A stretch of DNA of 12,649 bases from Acholeplasmatales bacterium (GTDB lineage: Bacteria; Bacillota_I; Bacilli_A; Izemoplasmatales; Hujiaoplasmataceae), in contig DMTN01000026.1 of assembly GCA_003477305.1 (NCBI GenBank), positions 1 through 12,649 of the forward strand, in the 5' to 3' direction. The position numbers and the translations under genes are program-made. This document shows positions 7,099 to 12,649 of the stretch, in pieces. The notes beneath the pieces were generated by a model. That model worked only from the letters and a program-made list of their open reading frames with translations, made no database searches and was not told where the DNA came from. Position 1 is the stretch's first letter. The number at the start of each line of letters is the position of its first letter.

Positions 7099-8010
7099 AT
7101 GGCCGATCCGAAGCAAAAAAGCCGTCTCGCGCTTCCGTTCTTCCTCAATCTCTTCTTCACCGTCTTCGAGATCCTCGGCGGTTTCTACACCGGTTCGGTG
7201 GCGATCCTCGCCGACGCGGTCCACGACCTCGGCGATTCGATCGCGATCGGCTTGGCGTGGCTCCTCGATGTGAAAGCAAGACAGAAGCCGGATGCCGCCT
7301 ATACCTACGGCTACGGCCGCTACGCCCTGCTCGGCGGGATGATCGCTTCGCTGATCCTCGTCGCCGGCGCGGCCGGCGTCATCGCCAAAGCGGTTCCCCG
7401 CCTTTTGAACCCGACGCCGGTCGACGCGACCGGGATGATCGTCCTCGCCGTCATCGGCGTGATCGTGAACGGCGCCGCCGCGTTGAACGCCTCGAAAGGA
7501 ACGTCGCTCAACGAAAAGGCCGTCGGCCTGCATCTGTTCGAAGATGTCTTCGGCTGGATCGCGGTGCTCTTCGGCGCGATCGCGATGAAACTCTGGAACA
7601 TCCCGATCCTCGATGCTTTGTTATCGCTTCTGTTCACCGTCTATATCCTCTTCCATGTCTTCAAGAACCTCCGCGCGCTGCTTTCCGTCTTCCTCGAACG
7701 CAGTCCCCGCGGTTTTCATCCTGAAACGATCACCTTGGCGGCCGTCGACGGAAAGGATGTTCTATCGGTCCATCACGTCCATCTCTGGACCGTCGACGGG
7801 ACCAATCCGCTCGCGACGCTGCACGCGGTGGTCCGATCAGACGCCGGCGCAACCGAGCTCGAGCGGATCCGCCTTGACATCCACGAGCGGCTCGAAGCCG
7901 CCGGGGTCCGCCACGCGACGATCGAGATCGAACTGGGCGACGGTCTCTGCGAGGATCCCGAATGCGCGCCGGACGCCCCGGATGCGGAGGGGCACCATCA
8001 TCATCACTAA
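7099..8010 (+). CDS. Cation diffusion facilitator (CDF) family transporter, zinc-type
   Basis: A 303-residue inner-membrane metal/proton antiporter that exports divalent cations from the cytoplasm. Six membrane helices fit the hydrophobic pattern between residues ~10 and 195. The metal site is given by two H-x3-D pairs: H42/D46 on helix 2 (ADAVHDLGDS) and H145/D149 on helix 5 (HLFEDV). This HD-HD set is that of zinc exporters of the CzcD/ZitB kind. The cytoplasmic ferredoxin-like domain follows (~200-280) with the family motif VHHVHLWTVDG. The C-terminus adds CEDPEC and ends in five histidines, which could bind metal. The start at 7099 is supported by alignment; only a weak AAGG precedes it, so translation may depend on the reductase gene 10 bases upstream. 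The link between the reductase and metal export is not clear from the sequence. Confidence 0.93.
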   Translation: MADPKQKSRLALPFFLNLFFTVFEILGGFYTGSVAILADAVHDLGDSIAIGLAWLLDVKARQKPDAAYTYGYGRYALLGGMIASLILVAGAAGVIAKAVPRLLNPTPVDATGMIVLAVIGVIVNGAAALNASKGTSLNEKAVGLHLFEDVFGWIAVLFGAIAMKLWNIPILDALLSLLFTVYILFHVFKNLRALLSVFLERSPRGFHPETITLAAVDGKDVLSVHHVHLWTVDGTNPLATLHAVVRSDAGATELERIRLDIHERLEAAGVRHATIEIELGDGLCEDPECAPDAPDAEGHHHHH

Positions 8011-8040
8011 AAAAAGCTTTCCGTCGAGGAAAGCTTTTTT
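8010..8040. terminator. Bidirectional terminator between the CDF gene and the membrane anti-sigma candidate
   Basis: The stem AAAAAGCTTTCC/GGAAAGCTTTTTT (8010-8022 with 8028-8040) has the 5-base loop GTCGA and A/T runs at both ends. It starts at the CDF stop codon and lies 15 bases after the stop of the converging gene at 8056. Confidence 0.9.
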
Positions 8041-8055
8041 GATGGTACGAGCAGT

Positions 8056-9183
8056 TTAGAGCGTGAAGCTCGTGTTCATGCCATGATCGGAAGAACCGTT
8101 CGTCTTGCTGGTCCGTCCGCCGGAATGGGACGAATGTCCCTGATGCGATCCGGTCTGGGCTTCGACGTCGTATTGGTAGTTGTAGCCTTCGCTGACTTCG
8201 TCGTATTCGACCGTGACGCCCATCCGGCCGGTTTCGGTCTCGCCGTTTTTTTCATAACGGTAGGTGATTTCGAAGCCGGAGCCGTCGGCGAGCCGGCGGA
8301 ACCGGTATTCGGCGGAAGAAGTCGCGGTGGCGTGGTCGATCGTCGCGACGAGCGCGCCGTCTTCACGGGAGAGTTGCATATGGAGCGATTCGTAGGGCTG
8401 ACCGTCTTTTGTGACGTCATATTGATATTTCTGACCGTCGGCGTCGGTGAGGTCGGTGATTTCGATCGAATCGTCGCCGCGTGCGGCGATGAAACGGGTA
8501 CGGACGGTGTCGCCTTCGGTGGTCACGGTGCCGGATAGCGAATATTCATCGCCGGACATCGTCATGACGCCGTCGATGAGCCGTCGGGACGCGTCTTCGG
8601 GATCGAGTACTTCGTTGTAGTAAATCGTATAGGTGAGGACGTTGCCGAGCAGGTCGACGGTCGTGAAGGTGAGCTTCCACTGATAACCATCCACGTCGGA
8701 GGGGGTCACTTCGTAGACGGTTTCGTCGTCCTCCGCGAGCATCACTTCCATCGTGTTGAGATAGTCGGTGATCTTCTCGATTTGGTCGGTGATCAGCGTC
8801 TCCGATTCCTGGATCGGCGCGGTGGTCGTGTCGTGGTCGCCGAACTTCACGGTGAGGGCGAGGTCGGTGGCCGTGATCTGCGAAAGCAGCGACGTCGCCG
8901 AGACCATCTGGAAGCCGTAGATCTCGGCTTCGGTTTCCAGCGCGAGGACGACGGGTGGTTCGGGCTGAAGCTGGTCGTAGACGAAGACGCCGGTGACGGT
9001 GGCGAGGATCAGGACGAGCATCGCCTTGAGGGCGAATGCATAGTTGAAGGGACGGACCCGACGGGTCGGCTGTTCGGGGACGCCCGCGACATACGCGTTT
9101 TGCAGATCGATGCGGTCGAACACGTCGGGCATCTGGGCAAGGGCGGCGCGCTTGATGAACTTTTTCAAATCGGACCGGTTCAT
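8056..9183 (-). CDS. Single-pass membrane protein, candidate anti-sigma factor with large extracellular domain
   Basis: A 375-residue protein whose ATG (9183) overlaps the TGA of the upstream sigma gene as ATGA, with AAAGGAG before it: a coupled pair as in sigma/anti-sigma operons. An upstream in-frame ATG at 9240 lies inside the sigma gene and is rejected. Residues 1-~50 are a basic cytoplasmic segment (NRSDLKKFIKRAALAQ), which would be the sigma-binding part. Residues ~50-69 form one membrane helix. The outer domain follows (~80-345) and ends in a Ser/Gly/His-rich tail (SHQGHSSHSGGRTS). There is no cysteine, so the zinc motif H-x3-C-x2-C of common anti-sigma domains is absent. The outer domain matches the lipoprotein at 9775-11019: GFQMVSATSLL against GFEAISATELL, YLNTMEVML against YLAMIEQFL, LLGNVLTYTIYYNEV against ILGNDITYILYYTEV. 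Its role as anti-sigma is inferred from context. Confidence 0.8.
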   Translation of the reverse strand: MNRSDLKKFIKRAALAQMPDVFDRIDLQNAYVAGVPEQPTRRVRPFNYAFALKAMLVLILATVTGVFVYDQLQPEPPVVLALETEAEIYGFQMVSATSLLSQITATDLALTVKFGDHDTTTAPIQESETLITDQIEKITDYLNTMEVMLAEDDETVYEVTPSDVDGYQWKLTFTTVDLLGNVLTYTIYYNEVLDPEDASRRLIDGVMTMSGDEYSLSGTVTTEGDTVRTRFIAARGDDSIEITDLTDADGQKYQYDVTKDGQPYESLHMQLSREDGALVATIDHATATSSAEYRFRRLADGSGFEITYRYEKNGETETGRMGVTVEYDEVSEGYNYQYDVEAQTGSHQGHSSHSGGRTSKTNGSSDHGMNTSFTL

Positions 9184-9704
9184 GGCCGCTCCTTTCCGAC
9201 ATGCGTCCGCATCTTCTTGATCGCCCGGTTGTAGAGCCAAAGCACCGTTCCGAGCGGTTTGTCGACGATGGTCGCGATGTCCTTGAATTTCGTATCCGAG
9301 ACGACGTGCAGAAGCACGATCTCGCGTTCTTCGGTGTCAAGCGGGGCGATCAGGGTTTCCAGATCGTACTCGCTGCTTTCGACCGGTTCGACCCGGTCGA
9401 AGACGTAGGCGTTTTCCTGCGGATCGACGGAAACGGTCTTGTGTTCCTTGCGGTAATGGTCGAGTGCGAGATTCTTGGCGATCTGGACCAGCCAGGCGTT
9501 GAAATTGCGACCCGGTTCGTAGGCGTCGAGGCGGGCGAGCATCTTCATGTAGGTATCCTGCATGAGATCCTCGGCGATCCCGCGGTCGCGGACGATCGCG
9601 ACGATCACGGCATAGACGCCGTGCTTCGTCTGATCATAGATTTCTCTGAAAGCTTCTTCATCCTTGCGGCGAAGGGCATCCAGGCGGCCATCGAAATCGA
9701 ACAT
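9180..9704 (-). CDS. ECF-type RNA polymerase sigma factor (sigma-70 family)
   Basis: A 174-residue extracytoplasmic-function sigma factor. Region 2 spans ~16-88, with the polymerase-binding helix (AEDLMQDTYMKMLARL, 44-59) and the -10 reading part (NFNAWLVQIAKNLALDHYRK, 67-86). Region 4 spans ~118-168, with a helix-turn-helix (FKDIATIVDKPLGTVLWLYN, then RAIKKMR) that would contact the -35 element. Regions 1 and 3 are absent, as expected for ECF proteins. The ATG at 9704 has GAGGTG six bases upstream. Its stop overlaps the start of the membrane protein by 4 bases, which should hold the two at a fixed ratio. An extended -10 promoter lies in the 70-base gap after the upstream lipoprotein gene, and no terminator is visible there, so read-through from that gene is possible. 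Confidence 0.95.
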   Translation of the reverse strand: MFDFDGRLDALRRKDEEAFREIYDQTKHGVYAVIVAIVRDRGIAEDLMQDTYMKMLARLDAYEPGRNFNAWLVQIAKNLALDHYRKEHKTVSVDPQENAYVFDRVEPVESSEYDLETLIAPLDTEEREIVLLHVVSDTKFKDIATIVDKPLGTVLWLYNRAIKKMRTHVGKERP

Positions 9705-9727
9705 GGTGTCACCTCGTTTCGATGACC

Positions 9728-9736
9728 ATTATATCA
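9728..9736 (-). promoter_or_regulatory. Extended -10 promoter of the sigma/anti-sigma pair
   Basis: The minus strand reads TGATATAAT, 23 bases before the sigma ATG. No -35 match is seen at 17 bases (CCCCTC region). This looks like a housekeeping-type promoter. I saw no AAC-type -35 that would mark autoregulation by an ECF factor. Confidence 0.6.
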
Positions 9737-9774
9737 TGTTTCGAATCGTGAGGGGAGAGAAAATAGGGAAAATC

Positions 9775-11019
9775 TCAGGCGCTGTGTCCGCCGTTGTTGC
9801 CGTTGTTGCCGTTGTTGCCACGGTCGTTTCCGCCGTGGCCGGTACGGCCGGTTTCGAATTCATGGGTTTCCTCATGGTCGACCTTGTGACCGTTTTTGTA
9901 CTGCGGGATCACTTCATAGGTGTAGGTGGTGGAATCGGTCGCCTCGTCGTAGGTCGCGACGATCCGGATCTTGCCGGATTCGGCGTTGCCATCGGCGTCT
10001 TCGGTGTTGTACTGCACGGCGATGTAGGTGACATTTTCGACGGTTTCGATCTTGAACTGGTAACGGCCCTTCGCGGATCCTTCGATGAAGGAGAGGTCGA
10101 CTTTGACGCCGTCATCTTCGATGTTGACTTTGATCTTCGAGCGGTTGACGATGATGCCGTCTTGGACGATTTCATAGAAGAACTTCTTGTCGCCGTCGGT
10201 ATCGGACTGATAGCGGACCTTGACGAAGTTGTCGTGGTCGATCCAGGAGCGGAGCAGCATGACTTCGCCGTCATCCTCGACGATCTTCTTGCCTTCGAGG
10301 TAGAAGGGGACGTCATCGATCAGAAGCATCCCGGAAAGGGCGTAGACGACGTCGTCGTCATGCTCGTCGGAGAATTCGAAGTCGCGATTGCGGAGTTTCT
10401 CTTCGTCATCCTGGCGATTCAGGTAGGAAAGCGGCACGGTCGTGATGGTTTCCGCGGTGGTCGTATCCGGTTCGGTGGTCGTCTCGGGTTCGACGGTCGT
10501 TTCCGCTTCGGTGGTGGTTTCGCCTTCCGTGGTGGTCACGCCTTCGGTGGTGGTGACGACGGGTTCTTCGTCGACGGGTTCCTCATACAGGACTTCGGTA
10601 TAATAAAGGATGTAGGTGATGTCGTTGCCGAGGATGTCCTTGGTGACATAGGTCATCATGTAGGTGTACTCGGGAAGATCGGAGGACGCGACGACGACAC
10701 TAAGACCGTTCGTGTTGCCGAGGAACTGTTCGATCATCGCGAGGTACTTGTCGACTTCGGCAAGTTCGTCGTCGACGACGGTATCGGTGTCGTCGGTCGG
10801 GATTTCCGTGGTGGTTTCCTCAAGCAGCGTGTACGAAAGCGGCTGGGCGAGGCTGAGTTCGGTTCCGAGGGTTCCGACCAAGAGTTCGGTCGCGGAAATG
10901 GCTTCGAAGCCGACGACATCCTCCGGGGCGTTGAAAGTATCGGCCGCGGGGGTGGTATTGCATGCGGCAAGGGCGACGAGCGCGAATGCGGCGAGGACGA
11001 TGGTAAGGAACTTTTTCAT
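9775..11019 (-). CDS. Lipoprotein homologous to the outer domain of the adjacent anti-sigma candidate
   Basis: A 414-residue lipoprotein. The signal peptide MKKFLTIVLAAFALVALAAC has lipobox LAAC and lipid site Cys20; GGAGG precedes the ATG at 11019. Residues 36-143 form a first lobe (VGFEAISATELLVGT, YLAMIEQFL, ILGNDITYILYYTEV). A Thr/Glu/Val-rich low-complexity linker (~147-196) follows, then a second, strand-rich lobe (~226-375; YALSG at the start, IRIVATYDEATDSTTYTYEV near the end). The C-terminus is a Gly/Asn/His tail. Both lobes match, in the same order, the outer domain of the membrane protein at 8056-9183, where the linker is replaced by ~20 ordinary residues. The protein thus looks like a free, lipid-anchored copy of the sensor domain. 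It is the first gene of the sigma cluster. Function is unknown; a ligand-binding, competing or co-sensing partner of the sigma system is the natural inference. Confidence 0.88.
   Translation of the reverse strand: MKKFLTIVLAAFALVALAACNTTPAADTFNAPEDVVGFEAISATELLVGTLGTELSLAQPLSYTLLEETTTEIPTDDTDTVVDDELAEVDKYLAMIEQFLGNTNGLSVVVASSDLPEYTYMMTYVTKDILGNDITYILYYTEVLYEEPVDEEPVVTTTEGVTTTEGETTTEAETTVEPETTTEPDTTTAETITTVPLSYLNRQDDEEKLRNRDFEFSDEHDDDVVYALSGMLLIDDVPFYLEGKKIVEDDGEVMLLRSWIDHDNFVKVRYQSDTDGDKKFFYEIVQDGIIVNRSKIKVNIEDDGVKVDLSFIEGSAKGRYQFKIETVENVTYIAVQYNTEDADGNAESGKIRIVATYDEATDSTTYTYEVIPQYKNGHKVDHEETHEFETGRTGHGGNDRGNNGNNGNNGGHSA
9791..9817. repeat. Three tandem copies of a 9-base unit (Asn-Asn-Gly tail)
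   Basis: CCGTTGTTG is repeated three times without change on the plus strand; the minus strand encodes three Asn-Asn-Gly units in the lipoprotein tail. The copies are identical at the nucleotide level, which suggests recent expansion by slippage and possible length variation between strains. Confidence 0.9.
10432..10581. repeat. Degenerate repeats coding a Thr/Glu-rich linker
   Basis: On the minus strand this stretch encodes residues ~147-196 of the lipoprotein, built from imperfect units such as TTTEG, TTTEA, TVEPE and TTTEPD. It contains no hydrophobic residues except Val/Ile/Ala and is probably an extended, flexible, surface-exposed spacer. It separates the two halves of the domain shared with the anti-sigma candidate. 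Confidence 0.8.
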
Positions 11020-11051
11020 GGTAAACCTCCAAAATAGATTTTTGTGTTCAC

Positions 11052-11057
11052 AGTATA
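11052..11057 (-). promoter_or_regulatory. Putative -10 box for the lipoprotein gene at 9775-11019
   Basis: The minus strand reads TATACT, 32 bases before the ATG at 11019. The -35 region is a poor match (ATAATC at 17 bases). The 154-base divergent region upstream serves this gene and the acyltransferase gene on the plus strand. Confidence 0.4.
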
Positions 11058-11131
11058 TACGCGTGCGTAGGAAGGATTATTGGCACTACGTCGCATTTTT
11101 CGCGGAAAGCCCCTTTTTTCCGATAAGTTTA

Positions 11132-11140
11132 TGATATATT
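11132..11140 (+). promoter_or_regulatory. Putative extended -10 for the acyltransferase/ligase operon
   Basis: TGATATATT (11132-11140) is an extended -10-like element; an overlapping TATAAA lies at 11140-11145. Transcription would start near 11148-11152. That leaves almost no leader for an ATG at 11153 and favours the ATG at 11174 as the true start. Confidence 0.45.
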
Positions 11141-11173
11141 ATAAATACATTGATGAAGAAACGCGGTGATCGG

Positions 11174-11974
11174 ATGAAAGAGACCAGGCAGACGAGAATT
11201 TGGGAAGTCGATTTCCTGCGCGGCTTTTCGATCATCATGATGGTTTGGGACCATCTCATGTTCGACCTGAAAAGCGTTCCGGAATGGTTTTCGAATTATG
11301 CGACGCTCGACCGTCCCGGCTTCGAGGCGGTGGTCGAATTCGCCCAGCGCTACTGGTACGGCGATCCCCGGGCGGCGCTCCACTATGTCTTCGTCGCCTT
11401 CTTCCTGATCGTCTCGGGCATCAGCTTCACGTTCTCCCGCTCGAACCTGAAGCGGAGCCTGAAATTTCTCGCATTTGCCGTTTTGATCACGATCGTCACG
11501 TTTACGATCGATCATTTCACCGGTCTCGGCGTCAGCGTTTTCTTCGGCATCATCCACATGTTCGCATTCGGCACCCTGATCACCTGGGCGCTCCGCAAAC
11601 TCTGGGACAACGACGTCTTCATGCTCGTCGTCGGGTCGGCGATCGTCGTCTTCGGGGTGCTTTATGCCTGGAAGAGCGTACCGGTCTACGGGACGGTCAC
11701 CTGGGCGAACGCGATCCCGATCATGCTCGGGACCGCCGCCTTCGGCGCGGACCATTTCGGGATCCTGCCCTACACCGGCGTGATCATGATCGGCACCGTC
11801 ATCGGCAATCAGTTCTACAAATCAAGACAAAGCCTGCTGCCGAAGCTCGACGGCGCCTGGAACCGTCCGTTCGTCTACGCGGGTCGGCATACGCTTCTCA
11901 TCTTCGTCACCCATCAGATCATTTTGTCCGGCCTGGTTTTTCTGGCCGGATATCTCGCCGGATACCACATTTGA
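11174..11974 (+). CDS. DUF1624 / HGSNAT-catalytic-type membrane acyltransferase
   Basis: A 267-residue polytopic membrane protein of the DUF1624 (heparan-alpha-glucosaminide N-acetyltransferase catalytic domain, PF07786) family. The diagnostic first helix is present: IWEVDFLRGFSIIMMVWDHL followed by MFDL (residues 9-31). A run of hydrophobic helices follows (VFVAFFLIVSGISF, FLAFAVLITIVTF, MFAFGTLITWAL, FMLVVGSAIVVFGVLY, YTGVIMIGTVIG). The C-terminal helix pattern GRHTLLIFVTHQIIL is typical of related membrane acyltransferases. Such proteins move acyl groups across or onto membrane-side acceptors; the bacterial substrates are mostly unknown. The start is uncertain: 11174 has GGTGA upstream, while 11153 (7 codons longer) lacks a ribosome site. 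The acyl-ligase gene begins 20 bases after the stop, so an activated acyl group made by that ligase could be the donor; this is inference. Confidence 0.85.
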   Translation: MKETRQTRIWEVDFLRGFSIIMMVWDHLMFDLKSVPEWFSNYATLDRPGFEAVVEFAQRYWYGDPRAALHYVFVAFFLIVSGISFTFSRSNLKRSLKFLAFAVLITIVTFTIDHFTGLGVSVFFGIIHMFAFGTLITWALRKLWDNDVFMLVVGSAIVVFGVLYAWKSVPVYGTVTWANAIPIMLGTAAFGADHFGILPYTGVIMIGTVIGNQFYKSRQSLLPKLDGAWNRPFVYAGRHTLLIFVTHQIILSGLVFLAGYLAGYHI

Positions 11975-11994
11975 CATCTCACGGAGGAGACGCC

Positions 11995-12649
11995 ATGAAC
12001 CCGAATCATTCCCTGTATGAAACCGTTGTGACCGCCGCGTCGCTGCACAAGGACAATGACGCCCTCTTCTTCATGGGCAAAGCCGTCAAGTATCCCGAAC
12101 TGATCGCCAAGATCGACGAAGCCGCGTCCGGATTCGCCGGCGCCGGCATCGGCGCCGAAGACGTCGTCACCGTCTGCATGCCCAACGTCTTTGAGACGAT
12201 CTACGCCTTCTACGCGCTCTCGAAGATCGGCGCGATCGCGCACATGGTGCACCCGCTCACGCCGTACGCGCAGATGAAAGGATACATGACGCACGCGGAT
12301 TCGAAGATGCTCGTCATCCTCGATGTGATGCATTCCGTCTATCGGGGCCTCGTCGACGAACTCGGCGTCACCCTCGTGCTCGCCTGTCCGGTTTCGACCT
12401 TTTCCGGGATCAAGCCGTTCGCCTACCGCCTGATCAACCGGAAGAAGCTCGCCGGAATCGTCTACGGCGACAAGATCAAGGCGTTTTCCGCTTTCGCAAC
12501 CGGTCAGCCGGCGGCGAAAAACGCCAAGACCGACCCGAAAGCCGCGGCGGTGTATCTGCACAGCGGCGGGACGAGCGGACAGCCGAAGACGATCGAACTC
12601 TCCGCCTACGCGATCAACACGCTCGCCTTCCAAGCCCCGTTCGTGATGG
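11995..12649 (+). CDS. AMP-dependent acyl-CoA ligase/synthetase, N-terminal part (runs off window)
   Basis: The first 218 residues of an adenylate-forming enzyme (ANL superfamily, PF00501), which activates a carboxylic acid as acyl-AMP and usually transfers it to CoA. The ATG at 11995 has GGAGGAG five bases upstream, 20 bases after the acyltransferase stop, so the two are in one operon. The N-terminal family pattern is clear: GAGIGAEDVVTVCMPNVFET (49-68), then YALSKIGAIAHMVHPL (73-88), where most members have GAI..P.NP. The ATP-phosphate loop is HSGGTSGQPKT (189-199), matching the family's SGTTG.PK signature. The segment between (~114-165) is less conserved. The C-terminal domain with the catalytic lysine lies outside the window, so the acid used cannot be told. 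Confidence 0.93.
   Translation, partial: MNPNHSLYETVVTAASLHKDNDALFFMGKAVKYPELIAKIDEAASGFAGAGIGAEDVVTVCMPNVFETIYAFYALSKIGAIAHMVHPLTPYAQMKGYMTHADSKMLVILDVMHSVYRGLVDELGVTLVLACPVSTFSGIKPFAYRLINRKKLAGIVYGDKIKAFSAFATGQPAAKNAKTDPKAAAVYLHSGGTSGQPKTIELSAYAINTLAFQAPFVM

Noticed and set aside
6006..7160. Minus-strand open frame (384 codons) opposite the aldo/keto reductase
   Set aside because: It is antisense to a gene with all four catalytic residues and lacks a ribosome site. The coding signal is clearly on the plus strand.
9664..11037. Plus-strand open frame (457 codons) opposite the lipoprotein gene
   Set aside because: The product is repetitive Gly/Phe/Asp/Val sequence that mirrors the Thr/Glu codons of the real gene. 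It has no start signal and it reads across the sigma-lipoprotein gap.
9705..11100. A common ECF-type promoter in front of both the lipoprotein and the sigma gene
   Set aside because: I compared both upstream regions by eye and found only ordinary -10 boxes, with no shared AAC-type -35 element. Direct control of the lipoprotein by the sigma factor is therefore not supported by sequence here.
11103..11120. Small inverted repeat GGAAA...TTTCC with T-run in the divergent region
   Set aside because: Only 5 A/T-rich pairs around an 8-base loop, and it lies between two divergent promoters where no transcript should end. Too weak to call a terminator.
1..12649. CRISPR arrays, insertion sequences, integrase genes, phage genes, rRNA
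   Set aside because: No regularly spaced repeats, transposase or integrase motifs, terminal inverted repeats or rRNA segments were seen. The only tandem repeats are short coding repeats in the lipoprotein gene.

Overview
The window comes from a bacterial chromosome with base composition clearly above 50% G+C. Signals are of Bacillota/Mycoplasmatota type: strong GGAGG ribosome sites 5-10 bases before ATG, TATAAT-like -10 boxes (several with an upstream TG), short hairpin-plus-U terminators, a CCA-encoding tRNA gene, and many lipoproteins with short, Ala/Leu-rich signal peptides. TGA is used as a stop, so the code is the standard one. My best guess is a GC-rich member of the Bacilli/Izemoplasmatales neighbourhood. 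This rests on overall style, not on a marker gene.

Layout. Positions 1-275 hold the C-terminal end of an exporter-type ABC transporter ATPase (+). It meets head-on a large lipoprotein gene (2577-343, -) across a shared terminator. A small plus-strand island follows: tRNA-Leu(CAA) at 2777-2863, then a barnase-like secreted ribonuclease gene at 2984-3555 that is broken by a one-base frameshift. A second large lipoprotein gene (5951-3630, -) is a paralogue of the first. Next comes a two-gene plus operon: an aldo/keto reductase (6156-7088) and a zinc-type cation diffusion facilitator (7099-8010). It converges, across another shared hairpin, on a minus-strand cluster at 11019-8056. In transcription order that cluster is a lipoprotein, an ECF sigma factor, and a single-pass membrane protein overlapping the sigma gene by 4 bases. 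Last, a plus operon starts with a DUF1624/HGSNAT-type membrane acyltransferase (about 11174-11974) and continues into an AMP-dependent acyl-CoA ligase/synthetase (11995 to the window end).

The most interesting unit is the 8056-11019 cluster. The membrane protein downstream of the sigma factor sits where an anti-sigma factor normally sits. It has a short cytoplasmic N-terminus, one transmembrane helix and a large outer domain, and it has no cysteine, so it is not a classic zinc-binding anti-sigma protein. Its outer domain is visibly homologous to the free lipoprotein encoded just upstream. The cluster therefore looks like a surface-signalling module in which the sensor and a separate lipid-anchored protein share the same fold. 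I infer that the lipoprotein is a ligand, decoy, co-sensor or target of the sigma system.

The second unusual item is the pair of giant lipoproteins (744 and 773 residues). Each has an N-terminal fibronectin-III-like domain followed by a long, acidic, helical region that I do not recognise. They lie on either side of the tRNA and the damaged ribonuclease gene.
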